From: Prochloron sp. SulCav_FS08_3_32_3330
GTDB taxonomy: Bacteria; Cyanobacteriota; Cyanobacteriia; Cyanobacteriales; DYNF01
Direction of reading: 5' to 3'
DNA length: 61,986 nt
Assembly: GCA_020721205.1 (NCBI GenBank)
Contig: DYNF01000005.1
Span: forward strand, 11,480-73,465
Each line of letters starts with the position of its first letter. Position 1 is the stretch's first letter. Made by a program: the position numbers and the translations under genes. Below are positions 43,358-52,462 of this stretch, in pieces. Below the pieces are notes generated by a model that had not been told where the DNA came from, ran no database searches, and saw only the letters and a program-made list of their open reading frames with translations.

Positions 43358-44656
43358 TTATTCTTGTTGTTTTAAAGGTAAAATAACGGTTAACCAAGCA
43401 CCTTTTGTTTGCGGATTATTTTGGGCTTTAATTGAGCCTTGATGAGCTTGAATAATGTTTTTAGCAATGGCTAAACCTAAACCACTTCCTTGACGAATAG
43501 GAGGCTGATCTTTGTTAAAATTAGATTGTCTTTGACGAGAGGTATCTCCCCGATATAATCTTTCAAAAATATAGGGTAAATCCTCTTGTCTAAAGCCTTC
43601 CCCTGAATCAATAATGTTGATTTCTACACTATCATTTTGATTAATTAATGTATCATAATTGATTATTATTTGTAATATTCCTTGCTCTGGACTATGTTTT
43701 ATACTATTATCAAGAAGATTAATAAATACTTGAGTTAAACGGTTAGGATCTCCTTCTAATTCTACTTTTTCTAAACCGGAAATTTCTAAATCAATCGCTT
43801 TTTGATTAGCGATCGGGGTTAAAATTTGCCAAACTGACTCGATTAATCCTCTTAATTCTACTATTTCAAAATGGAGATTTTGACTCGGATTTTCACTAAT
43901 TTGACTGATTTCTAACCATTCCTGTGCTAACTGAGTTAAACGAGTAATTTCTTTTAACATTTGTTTCACCCAATCCTGCTCTGGAGGCTTTAGTCTTCTT
44001 TCTAAGGTTTCTGCTACTAAATAAATAGCCGTTAAAGGGGTGCGTAACTCATGAGTTAAATCGGAAATAGCCCGATCGCGCGATCGAGTTAAATTAACTA
44101 AAGGTTGTTGACTAATTAAGAAAACTCCTACTTGTTTTTGAGGCAAAGGAAAACTAATACCTCTTAATACTAATGAATTAACTTCTTTTTTTTCTTGTAA
44201 AGGCTCAAAATTAGTAGTATAATAAGTCCATTCTACCTCTTGTCTTTTCTGAGATTTGCGAGTATATTCTATTAATTGATCTAATTCATAAGAGCGAACT
44301 AACTCTAATAATAAGCGTATTTGTCCGGGTTTCCAGCGATTAATATTTAATAATTGTTTTGCTTCTTCATTACACCATAATAATTGATTTTCCTGATCTA
44401 CCTGTAAATAACCAATCGGGGAAATATCTACTAAATCCTCCCATTCTTGAATCTGTTGATTCAGAGTATCAAGTTGTAAATGGAGTTGAGTTAATTCTCG
44501 GCGCAGGAGAGATAAGTTAGATAAAGAGGGGATTTCCTCTTGATCAGGGGAAACAGAGGCTAACATTTGTTTAAGTTTTTGATCGAAATAAATTTGTCGC
44601 CAAACACAGATTCCTAGCCCCAATAATAATCCTATTAACAATGAAATAGCATCCAT
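43358..44656 (-). CDS. Sensor histidine kinase, SphS/PhoR-like
   Basis: A 432-residue kinase with one N-terminal hydrophobic segment (about 2-20), a coiled region (RRELTQLHLQLDTLNQQIQEW), a PAS-like domain (about 70-185, DISPIGYLQVDQENQLLWCNEEA), the H-box DLTHELRTPLTAIYL (about 198-212), N-box LLDNSIKH and G boxes IIDSGEGF and GSGLGLAIA. Order and length fit cyanobacterial SphS, the phosphate-limitation sensor, but I cannot separate it safely from other single-helix PAS kinases. No response regulator is adjacent. Confidence 0.88.
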   Translation of the reverse strand: MDAISLLIGLLLGLGICVWRQIYFDQKLKQMLASVSPDQEEIPSLSNLSLLRRELTQLHLQLDTLNQQIQEWEDLVDISPIGYLQVDQENQLLWCNEEAKQLLNINRWKPGQIRLLLELVRSYELDQLIEYTRKSQKRQEVEWTYYTTNFEPLQEKKEVNSLVLRGISFPLPQKQVGVFLISQQPLVNLTRSRDRAISDLTHELRTPLTAIYLVAETLERRLKPPEQDWVKQMLKEITRLTQLAQEWLEISQISENPSQNLHFEIVELRGLIESVWQILTPIANQKAIDLEISGLEKVELEGDPNRLTQVFINLLDNSIKHSPEQGILQIIINYDTLINQNDSVEINIIDSGEGFRQEDLPYIFERLYRGDTSRQRQSNFNKDQPPIRQGSGLGLAIAKNIIQAHQGSIKAQNNPQTKGAWLTVILPLKQQE

Positions 44657-44768
44657 TTTAAATTCACAATTTCCAATTCAAAATTAAAAAATTTATCATA
44701 AAATTTAATTAAATCTTTCCTCATTGTATCGCATAAAATTTAATTTAAACTAAAAAGGAGATCATTAA

Positions 44769-45428
44769 ATGTTAACAAAAATTGGTGTGATTGGAGATAT
44801 TCATGGAGAATCTTTCTTATTAGAAATTGCCCTGAAATTTTTTGAGGTAATTAATATTAATCCTATTTTAACAGTGGGTGACATTTTAGACGGAGAAGGT
44901 AATATAGATCACTGTTGTGAATTGTTACAAAAATATCAAGTTATGGCAGTCAAAGGAAATCATGAAAGATGGTTTTTTGATAATCATTTAAGACAGCTTA
45001 AAAATGCGACTCAATTAACAGATATTAATGAAAATTCTTATCAATATTTAGCAAATTTACCCGCTACTAAAGTATTAGAAACTCCCGAAGGTTTATTATT
45101 ATTATGTCATGGTTTAGATACGGATGATATGATCAAATTAAATCCTGATGATTATGGTTATGCGATTGAATCTAATTTACCATTACAAAATATAATTAAT
45201 GATCAAAAATATAGATTTGTTATTAATGGACATACTCATTTAAGAATGGTGAGAAAATTTGAGAATTTAACTATTATTAATGCTGGAAGTTTGAAAGCGA
45301 AAAGTAATTATAATCGAAGACCTTGTTTTTCAATTGTAGATTTTGTCAAAAAAATAGTCGAATATTACGAATTTACGGAAGCTGAAGAAAAACATATTTT
45401 CTTAGCAGAAACTTTGATTTTCGATTAA
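44769..45428 (+). CDS. Calcineurin-like metallophosphoesterase
   Basis: A 219-residue cytosolic phosphoesterase with all metal-binding blocks: GDIHGE (8-13), GDILDGEG, GNHERW, a CHGLD motif and GHTHLR. The ribosome site AAAAGGAG precedes the ATG by seven bases. The short cap-less form resembles PrpE/YfcE-type enzymes. The substrate could be a phosphoprotein, nucleotide or phosphodiester. It is a single gene divergent from the kinase. Confidence 0.9.
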   Translation: MLTKIGVIGDIHGESFLLEIALKFFEVININPILTVGDILDGEGNIDHCCELLQKYQVMAVKGNHERWFFDNHLRQLKNATQLTDINENSYQYLANLPATKVLETPEGLLLLCHGLDTDDMIKLNPDDYGYAIESNLPLQNIINDQKYRFVINGHTHLRMVRKFENLTIINAGSLKAKSNYNRRPCFSIVDFVKKIVEYYEFTEAEEKHIFLAETLIFD

Positions 45429-45483
45429 GGTTTGTTGTTGCACTTCAGCGCTATGATTGTAGTGCTAAAGCCCAACAATAAAC
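45429..45483. repeat. Family B palindromic repeat
   Basis: It overlaps the last bases of the phosphoesterase gene and shows GGTTTGTTGTTGCACTTCAGCGC and AGTGCTAAAGCCCAACAATAAAC ends. The rest of the gap up to 45676 is AT-rich leader sequence for the GH57 gene. Confidence 0.88.
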
Positions 45484-45676
45484 AAAATTTCCGAGCTGAT
45501 CAGAATGTAAATAAATATTAATATTTGCCCGAAAATTGAAAGTCTTGTTACAATACAAAAGATTTAACTTTATTTATATTTTTAAATTAGCTTTAGCAAA
45601 AATTATCCCTTCTGTAAAATAAACATTTTAACTTGTTTTACGATTGATAAATTATTGAAAATTAAGAGGAAAAATT

Positions 45677-48235
45677 ATGACTTTTGTTACCGAATATGTG
45701 CCGACTCAAAGTCCCACAATTCAACCTTATCAACAGAAAAATACCACAGGAGTTTATATTACAATTCATGGACATTTTTATCAACCACCAAGGGAAAATC
45801 CTTACTTAAATACCATTGAAAAACAGCCTAGTGCTACCCCTTTTCATAACTGGAATGAGCGCATTTATTTTGAATGTTATCGCCCGAATGCTTTTGCCCG
45901 AATCGTTAATGATCAACAACAAATTGTTGGTATTGTTAATAATTATGAATATATTAGTTTTAATATTGGTCCTACTCTTATGTCATGGTTAGAAACCTAT
46001 GATTTAGAGGTATATCAAAGGATTTTAGAGGCTGATCGAAAAAGTGCGGAAAGATTAAATGGACATGGAAATGCGATCGCTCAAGCTTATAATCATATTA
46101 TTTTACCTTTAGCAAATAAAAGAGATAAATACACTCAGATTCGTTGGGGAAAAGAGGATTTTCGTCACCGTTTTCAGCGTAATCCTGAAGGAATTTGGTT
46201 AGCAGAAACCGCCGTTGATTATCCTACTTTAGAAGTATTAATAGAGGAAGGCATAAAATTTATTGTTCTTGCACCCTCCCAATCTCAAAGATGTCGTCCC
46301 TTTCCTACGGCGGAAAATCCTGATCCCCACTGGCTAGAAGTGGGAGGCTCACAAATTGATCCGACTCGTCCCTACCGATGTTATTTGGCTGAAAACTCAG
46401 AAAAATATATTGATATCTTTTTCTATGATGGTCCCATTTCGAGGGATATGGGCTTTAATGAAGTTTTACAAAGTGCCTCGATCTTTACAAGTCGCTTAGG
46501 ACAAGCTGTAAGGGGGGATCACCGTCCTTCCCAACTGATCAGCGTTGCGACGGACGGCGAAACTTTCGGGCATCATAAATATGGCACAGAAAAATGTATC
46601 GCTTATGCCGTTACTGAGGAATTACCCCGCCGAGGTTGGACTGTGACAAATTATGCTCATTATCTGAGTATTTATCCCCCTACTTGGGAAGTGGTTTTAA
46701 AACCTGTTACTGCTTGGAGTTGCTCTCACGGCGTAGATCGGTGGCAAGATGACTGTGGTTGTGGAGGCGGTGGTGACTGGCATCAAAAATGGCGTAAACC
46801 CTTGCGTAATGCTTTAGATTGGCTACGAGATCAATTAATTGATATTTATGAGCATAAAGCTTCTCAATTTTTTCTTGATCCTTGGCACACAAGGGATGAA
46901 TATATCAAGATTATTTTAGATCGTAATCCTAAAAATATAGAGGCTTTTTTGAATATTCATCAATCTCACAGCTTAACAGACTCAGAAAAAGTGGACGCTT
47001 TACGTTTATTGGAGATGCAACGTCATGCTTTGTTGATGTATACCAGTTGTGGCTGGTTTTTTGAGGAAATTTCAAGACCCGAAGGAGTACAAATTTTACG
47101 TTATGCTTCAAGGGCGTTAGAATTAGCGGGAGAATTGACGGGAATACAGCTAGAAAGGGAATTTCTGGAATATTTGGCGTTAGCACCCAGTAATCTCAAG
47201 ATTTATCAAGATGGAGCGCAAATTTATCAAAAAATGGTAGTTTCTGCTCAAATCGGCTTTAAACAAGTGGCGGCTCACTATGCAATCAGTTCTTTATTTA
47301 CTAATTATTCTGAATATGAACAGATTTATTGTTATATTGCTCAACAATTAGACTACAAAAAAAGACAAATTGGATCCTTAACTTTAGCAGTGGGGCAAGT
47401 GCGTCTTATGTCAGAAATTACTCAGGAAAGCTCTCATTTTATGTTTGGGGTATTTCATTTAGGAGGAGGAGATTTTTATTGTTGTATTCAGCCTTTTATG
47501 AGTAGAAGTATTTATGGAAAATTAAAGGAAACTCTGTTTGAAACATTAAATCAAGGGAGTATTGTGGAGATTATTTTAGCGATGAGTCAGTTATTTGGAG
47601 ATGAATTTTTTAATTTAGAAAATTTATTTACGGAGGAGCGTCATCGTATTATTGAGAAATTAGCTCATAAAACGAAAAAGCGTTTAGATCAGCTTTATAC
47701 ACAGGTTTACCGTGATAATTATAGTATGATTGTGGCGTTTCAGCGTAATGAGTTACCCGTGCCTCAAGAGTTACAGGTGGCGGCGGAGGTGGCTTTATCT
47801 CATCGTTGTCTTAAGGGTTTTGACGTTTTAGAAAAAGATGAGGATAATTCAGAGTCTCTGAAAACTACTTTAAATGATTTAATTGCGATCGCCTCGGAGG
47901 TAAATAATTTAAGATGTAAATTAACTTTACCAGAGGGTAAAAAAATTCTGGAAAAGTTAATTTTACAAAAATTAGGAAAGATATTAAATAATCATAAAAT
48001 TGAACATTTAGACATAGAAATTGAACAATTATTACAGATTATTGATCTTGGCGAAAAACTGAAACTTAATCTTTGTTTAGAGCCGGGGCAGGAGCTTTAT
48101 TTTAATTATTTACATGAGCAAATAATTCCTAATTGTTTTGATCATAATAATAATGGTTCTTGTCCTTGGCAGACTTCCAAATTAAAAAGTATTTTACAAT
48201 TAGGGAAAAAGTTAGAAGTGGAGGTTTTTCAGTAA
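45677..48235 (+). CDS. Glycoside hydrolase family 57 protein with DUF3536
   Basis: An 852-residue cytosolic protein. The GH57 (beta/alpha)7 domain (about 25-320) begins VYITIHGHFYQPPRENP, where HGHFYQPP is the family's first conserved region. GIWLAETAVDYPTLEVLIEEGIKFIVL carries the putative nucleophile Glu, and SVATDGETFGHHKYGTEK carries the general-acid Asp. The C-terminal half (about 380-850), with CGCGGGGDWHQKWRKPLR, is the DUF3536 region. GH57 enzymes act on alpha-glucans, as amylases, branching enzymes or glucanotransferases. The exact activity of DUF3536 members is unclear; glycogen metabolism is likely. Confidence 0.92.
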   Translation: MTFVTEYVPTQSPTIQPYQQKNTTGVYITIHGHFYQPPRENPYLNTIEKQPSATPFHNWNERIYFECYRPNAFARIVNDQQQIVGIVNNYEYISFNIGPTLMSWLETYDLEVYQRILEADRKSAERLNGHGNAIAQAYNHIILPLANKRDKYTQIRWGKEDFRHRFQRNPEGIWLAETAVDYPTLEVLIEEGIKFIVLAPSQSQRCRPFPTAENPDPHWLEVGGSQIDPTRPYRCYLAENSEKYIDIFFYDGPISRDMGFNEVLQSASIFTSRLGQAVRGDHRPSQLISVATDGETFGHHKYGTEKCIAYAVTEELPRRGWTVTNYAHYLSIYPPTWEVVLKPVTAWSCSHGVDRWQDDCGCGGGGDWHQKWRKPLRNALDWLRDQLIDIYEHKASQFFLDPWHTRDEYIKIILDRNPKNIEAFLNIHQSHSLTDSEKVDALRLLEMQRHALLMYTSCGWFFEEISRPEGVQILRYASRALELAGELTGIQLEREFLEYLALAPSNLKIYQDGAQIYQKMVVSAQIGFKQVAAHYAISSLFTNYSEYEQIYCYIAQQLDYKKRQIGSLTLAVGQVRLMSEITQESSHFMFGVFHLGGGDFYCCIQPFMSRSIYGKLKETLFETLNQGSIVEIILAMSQLFGDEFFNLENLFTEERHRIIEKLAHKTKKRLDQLYTQVYRDNYSMIVAFQRNELPVPQELQVAAEVALSHRCLKGFDVLEKDEDNSESLKTTLNDLIAIASEVNNLRCKLTLPEGKKILEKLILQKLGKILNNHKIEHLDIEIEQLLQIIDLGEKLKLNLCLEPGQELYFNYLHEQIIPNCFDHNNNGSCPWQTSKLKSILQLGKKLEVEVFQ

Positions 48236-48248
48236 TTAAAAGTAAGGT

Positions 48249-48301
48249 GGGCATGGCAAAAAATCAGATAGTTATTACAAAATATAAGGATAGCCATGCC
48301 C
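48249..48301. terminator. Hairpin between convergent GH57 and DUF1997 genes
   Basis: GGGCATGGC (48249-48257) and GCCATGCCC (48293-48301) pair perfectly around a 35-nt loop in the 79-bp gap between converging genes. The long loop suggests a repeat remnant as much as a terminator. Confidence 0.5.
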
Positions 48302-48314
48302 CCCTACAATTATT

Positions 48315-48908
48315 TTATATTTTATTTATGACTAATTTTTCTTGATTAATGGGATCAGTTTCGATTAAAGAAATATAATGAATCCAATGATAATAGTCTG
48401 TTAATAATTGAGTTAAAAGTTTTTGTTTTATGCGCAATAAAACACTTTTTAAAAGACTATTTCCTGCCATTTCTAATAAAGGTTTGGGGGTGATCCATAA
48501 AGCGGGAGGAATTTGAAATTTTACTTGTAAATCTGCTTTTCCTTTTAAATAAGTTTGTTGATTAATGACACAAGAAGATAATTGTCCTGTTAATTTTAAA
48601 TAAAAACAATGTTTTGCCGCATTTATTCCTTTTATATCATATTCTTCTGAGTCTAAATGCACAATTCCATTGTTTTCAGACCAAACTTTTAACACCACAG
48701 TAGGTTGGAATTTATAGATATCCATAAAATTTAAAGGGCGCATTTTTAAGCGATAACGATCCTCTGATAATTGTTCCATTAGTTGAGGATCGGCGATCGC
48801 TTTGACAACGCGCTGAGGTTGACTCAGATAATGATGAATCGGGACAATTCTTTCTTCCACTAAAATTTTGACAGTTTCAGAGGCTCTAAACTCGGTATTT
48901 GTATTCAT
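48315..48908 (-). CDS. DUF1997 protein
   Basis: A 197-residue protein of the DUF1997 family found in cyanobacteria and plastids. Residues 20-75 (ERIVPIHHYLSQPQRVVKAIADPQLMEQLSEDRYRLKMRPLNFMDIYKFQPTV) and the later DLQVKFQIPPALWITPKPLLEMAGNSLLKSVLLRIKQKLL resemble a START/SRPBCC-like lipid-binding fold. There is no signal peptide. Function is unknown. It converges with GH57. Confidence 0.85.
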   Translation of the reverse strand: MNTNTEFRASETVKILVEERIVPIHHYLSQPQRVVKAIADPQLMEQLSEDRYRLKMRPLNFMDIYKFQPTVVLKVWSENNGIVHLDSEEYDIKGINAAKHCFYLKLTGQLSSCVINQQTYLKGKADLQVKFQIPPALWITPKPLLEMAGNSLLKSVLLRIKQKLLTQLLTDYYHWIHYISLIETDPINQEKLVINKI

Positions 48909-49044
48909 AAAAAAGATATTTAAAAGGGCAGATGGATCAAAAAATAAAATATGATTCTATTCTACAATTTTTTAACCAAAAAAAGAAGTAAAGCGTATAA
49001 TTAATGTACAATAAAAATTTGTTGTCGTTTACATAAAATTAACA

Positions 49045-49785
49045 ATGAAAGCAATTATTTTAGCCGCAGGGGTAGGAAAAAGATTAGGTAAAGAAACAGG
49101 AAACTCTCCGAAGTCTTTGCTTAAGTTTGATGAAATTTCTTTGTTAGAACGTCATTTTCAATTATTAAGATGTTTTAAGATTGAAGAAATAATTATTGTG
49201 GTGGGTTATCAAAGTAAAATGATCAAGGATGAAATCACTCGTTTAAATCTTAATAATTGGGTAAAAACGATTGATAATCCTCATTACACTCAGGGGAGTG
49301 TGATTAGTTTATGGTGTGCAAAAGAAATTTTAGAAGGGGGGAATGATCTGTTATTAATGGATGCTGATGTGTTATATGATCCCCATATTTTAGAAAGATT
49401 AATTAATACAAAACATCCTAATTGTTTCTTGTTAGATCGAGATTTTGAAGCGGGAGTTGAACCTGTTAAATTATGTGTTAAAGATGGTTTATTAGTAGAA
49501 TTTCGTAAAGAAATTAATCCCGAATTGAATTATGATTTTTGGGGAGAATCTGTCGGGTTTTTCCGTTTTTCTGGTAAGGGGGCTAAAATCTTAGCAGAAA
49601 GGGCGGATTTTTATGCTAAAAATAACTTAGAAAATGAACCTTATGAAGATGTAATTAGGGATTTATTATTAGAAAATCCTGACAATTTTGGTTATGAAGA
49701 TATTACAGGTTATTCATGGATTGAAATTGATTTTCCTGAAGATATAATTAAGGCAAAAAAAAATATTTTGCCTAAATTAAAATGA
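49045..49785 (+). CDS. Nucleotidyltransferase, possibly CTP:2-aminoethylphosphonate or phosphocholine cytidylyltransferase
   Basis: A 246-residue GT-A-fold enzyme. It starts AIILAAGVGKRLG with PKSLLKF, the nucleotide-binding loop of MobA/LicC/PntC-like transferases. LLLMDADVLYDPHIL carries the metal-binding aspartate; ESVGFFRFSGKG and YSWIEIDFPEDIIKAK are typical of LicC/PntC relatives. PntC makes CMP-2-aminoethylphosphonate; LicC makes CDP-choline. Because this genome encodes phosphonopyruvate decarboxylase and PhnW at 9.3-12.4 kb, the PntC role is plausible, and the product could decorate a glycan or lipid. The separation of 37 kb weakens the link. Confidence 0.82.
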   Translation: MKAIILAAGVGKRLGKETGNSPKSLLKFDEISLLERHFQLLRCFKIEEIIIVVGYQSKMIKDEITRLNLNNWVKTIDNPHYTQGSVISLWCAKEILEGGNDLLLMDADVLYDPHILERLINTKHPNCFLLDRDFEAGVEPVKLCVKDGLLVEFRKEINPELNYDFWGESVGFFRFSGKGAKILAERADFYAKNNLENEPYEDVIRDLLLENPDNFGYEDITGYSWIEIDFPEDIIKAKKNILPKLK

Positions 49786-49888
49786 TTTTCTTAAATATAG
49801 TATTGGTTCTACTGGACTTTTCAAAACCAATATATTATAATTGTTAATATTATAATTATTAATTGCTAATTAAAAAAGGATAATAACT

Positions 49889-50131
49889 ATGACGACTCAA
49901 TATCATGTAAAAATTATGAATCAAGAAAATACTCAAACTATTACCATTCCCCAAGAATTTAATATTTTATTAACTCAAGAGGTAATAATTACACAAAAAG
50001 ATAAACAAATAATTATTGAACCAAAAGAGAAAAAATCATTGCTTGAATTTTTGTCTACTCTGAATGATCTGGATGAAAATTTAGATGATTTTGATGATAG
50101 TTTATTAAGATTAGAAGATGTGGAATTTTAA
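49889..50131 (+). CDS. VapB/AbrB-like antitoxin
   Basis: An 80-residue protein. Residues 1-50 (QYHVKIMNQENTQTITIPQEFNILL to KQIIIEPKE) form a SpoVT-AbrB-like swapped-hairpin DNA-binding domain, and the acidic tail (LDENLDDFDDSLLRLEDVEF) would bind a PIN toxin. The next frame, 2 bp after the stop, is a broken vapC. The antitoxin is therefore probably orphaned, although it may still repress its own promoter or counter related toxins. Confidence 0.8.
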   Translation: MTTQYHVKIMNQENTQTITIPQEFNILLTQEVIITQKDKQIIIEPKEKKSLLEFLSTLNDLDENLDDFDDSLLRLEDVEF

Positions 50132-50133
50132 AG

Positions 50134-50226
50134 ATGAATTATCTATATTTACTAGATACAAATATAATTTCAGAACTTGTCAAACATCCTAGAGGAATCT
50201 GTAAAATAAGAAAACTTCTTGATTGA
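50134..50226 (+). pseudogene. Truncated vapC (PIN-domain toxin) remnant
   Basis: A 30-codon frame starts MNYLYLLDTNIISELVKHPRG, the standard VapC N-terminus with the first catalytic Asp, then runs into nine unrelated residues and a TGA. The other acidic residues of the PIN domain are absent, and nothing in the following 85 bp restores them. This fits a deletion that removed about 100 codons. It directly follows the vapB-like gene. Confidence 0.85.
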
Positions 50227-50311
50227 CATATTAAGTAATATTAATATTACTTGGTTTTTAGATAAAAAATATTCTCAAACTCTCATCACTATTTTCTATT
50301 ATTAATTTATT

Positions 50312-52309
50312 ATGAATAATCTTTTACCTGATCAAAGATGGGAGATAAAATCCCCTGATCCCGAAATTATTAATCAATTGATTCAAACTTTAGGGGTATC
50401 TCCTTTAGTGGCACGGTTGTTATTTAATCGTGATATTAAAACTACTGAAGATGCCCATAGTTATATTGATCCAGAATGGGAAAAATTACCCCCTCCTTTA
50501 AAAGAATTTCCCGACTTAGAAATGAGTATTGAACTATTAAAAAATGCCATTAAAAATCAAGAAAAAATTGCAATTTGTGGAGACTATGATGCTGACGGTA
50601 TGACGAGTACAGCCCTGTTATTAAGAGCATTAAAACATCTAGGAGGCGATGTAACTTATGCTATTCCTAGTCGCCAAAAAGATGGTTATGGTATAAATGA
50701 ACGTATTGTGAAGAAATTTGCCGAGGAAAATATCAGTTTAATTTTAACAGTGGATAATGGAATTTCTGCTTATGAACCGATAGAATTAGCGATAGATTTA
50801 GGCTTAGATGTTATTATTACTGATCATCATGATCTGCCTGAAAAATTGCCCCCTGCTAATGCGATTTTAAACCCTAAATTATTATCTGAAAATTCTCCTT
50901 ATCGTAGTTTAGCGGGGGTAGGAGTAGCCTATATTTTAGCGATTACTTTAGCACAGGAATTAGACTTATTAAAGGGTTTAACGGCTCAACTTTTAGAGTT
51001 ATTTACTTTAGGTACTATTGCGGATTTAGCGCCTTTAACGGGGGTTAATCGTCGTTGGTTAAAAAGGGGTTTAAAATTAATACCTAAATCTCAAATTAAA
51101 GGGGTTCAAGCTTTAATGCAAATGGCAGGAATTAAGGAAGAACAAAAAGAATTAAAACCTGATGATATTGGTTTTAAATTAGGTCCTCGGATTAATGCGA
51201 TCGGAAGAATTGATGATCCACAAATTGCGATTGAACTATTAACAACTGATGAGGAAGGTATTGCTTTAGAAAGAGCGATGCAATGTGAACAAACTAATCA
51301 GGAAAGACAAAAAATCTGTAAAGAAATTGTTAAGGAAGCTATCGAATTAATTGAAACTATACCAATTAATTGGCAAGAAAAAAGAGTGTTAGTTATTGTT
51401 AAATCTGGATGGCATCATGGGGTGATTGGGATAGTAGCTTCCCGTTTAAAAGATCGCTATGGTGCGCCTGTTTTTATTGGTACTTATGAGGAGGAAAATC
51501 CCGAAATTATTAGGGGATCTGCAAGGGGAATTGAAGAATTTAATGTGTTTGAAGCTTTAAATTACTGTCAAGATTTATTGGGAAAATATGGAGGTCATAA
51601 AGCGGCGGGAGGTTTTTCTTTTCCTGCTCATAATCTCCTTGCTATTGAAGAAAGATTAAGGGAATTTGCTTATCAATCGGTTGAACCTCATCATCTTAAA
51701 CCTTTAGTAAAAATTGATGCTCAACTTGATTTTTCTCAGATTAATCAGACTCTTTATCAAGAATTAGATCATTTACAACCTTGGGGTATTGAAAATAATG
51801 AACCGATTTTTTTGACTCCTCAAGTTAAAATAATTGAACAGGAAAATTTAAAGGGAAATTTAAAGTGTATCTTAAGCCAAAATATTAAAGGAAAAGCTTA
51901 TCATATAAAGGCTATGGCTTGGGGTTGGGGTGATTTTATTCCTTTACCTTCCTTTATAGATATTGTTTATAAAATTCGAGAAAATCTTTGGCAAGGGGAA
52001 ATAAATATTCAATTAGATTTGGTGGGAGCGCGTCTTTGTGATCCTCCTTTAGAAAATACTAATTATGAAAATTTATCTAATATTAAAAAAGCCAGATTTT
52101 CCTATAATGGAAAACAATATGACTGTAGTTTATGGGAATCTTTAAATGAGTTAAGAATCCGCAATGAACAAGGTAAAGTTTTAGCGGTGAAAAAGGGACA
52201 AAAAATCGGTTTATTAGGGATAAATAGAGAAAATTCTCAACAAGTTGATGTGACTCAACTTAAATTTTATGCCTTAATAAAAACTGCTTTAGCTACTTTA
52301 GAAAAATAA
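50312..52309 (+). CDS. recJ: Single-stranded-DNA-specific exonuclease RecJ
   Basis: A 665-residue DHH-family 5'-3' exonuclease used in recombination and mismatch repair. The DHH domain has CGDYDADGMTSTALL, LTVDNGISAYEPI and the eponymous ITDHHDLPE; the DHHA1 domain has VIVKSGWHHGVIGIVASRLKDRYG and GGHKAAGGFSF. An OB-like C-terminal part follows (about 460-660), with PWGIENNEPIFL at its start. All catalytic acidic residues appear present. It is 180 bp downstream of the vapBC remnant and independent of it. Confidence 0.95.
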   Translation: MNNLLPDQRWEIKSPDPEIINQLIQTLGVSPLVARLLFNRDIKTTEDAHSYIDPEWEKLPPPLKEFPDLEMSIELLKNAIKNQEKIAICGDYDADGMTSTALLLRALKHLGGDVTYAIPSRQKDGYGINERIVKKFAEENISLILTVDNGISAYEPIELAIDLGLDVIITDHHDLPEKLPPANAILNPKLLSENSPYRSLAGVGVAYILAITLAQELDLLKGLTAQLLELFTLGTIADLAPLTGVNRRWLKRGLKLIPKSQIKGVQALMQMAGIKEEQKELKPDDIGFKLGPRINAIGRIDDPQIAIELLTTDEEGIALERAMQCEQTNQERQKICKEIVKEAIELIETIPINWQEKRVLVIVKSGWHHGVIGIVASRLKDRYGAPVFIGTYEEENPEIIRGSARGIEEFNVFEALNYCQDLLGKYGGHKAAGGFSFPAHNLLAIEERLREFAYQSVEPHHLKPLVKIDAQLDFSQINQTLYQELDHLQPWGIENNEPIFLTPQVKIIEQENLKGNLKCILSQNIKGKAYHIKAMAWGWGDFIPLPSFIDIVYKIRENLWQGEINIQLDLVGARLCDPPLENTNYENLSNIKKARFSYNGKQYDCSLWESLNELRIRNEQGKVLAVKKGQKIGLLGINRENSQQVDVTQLKFYALIKTALATLEK

Positions 52310-52310
52310 A

Positions 52311-52366
52311 GTTTGTTGTTGTACTTTTAGCACCGCAAATTTTAGCGCTAAAGCGCAACAACGAAC
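52311..52366. repeat. Family B palindromic repeat
   Basis: It directly follows the recJ stop: GTTTGTTGTTGTACTTTTAGC and TTTAGCGCTAAAGCGCAACAACGAAC ends, typical of the family. Confidence 0.88.
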
Positions 52367-52462
52367 TTATTTTTTTATTGCTAAAATCTCAAAATTAAGT
52401 TAAATTGCTTAAGTCTGATGATTAAATAAGGTATATGATAGGGAAAAATTAGATCAGGGAAA

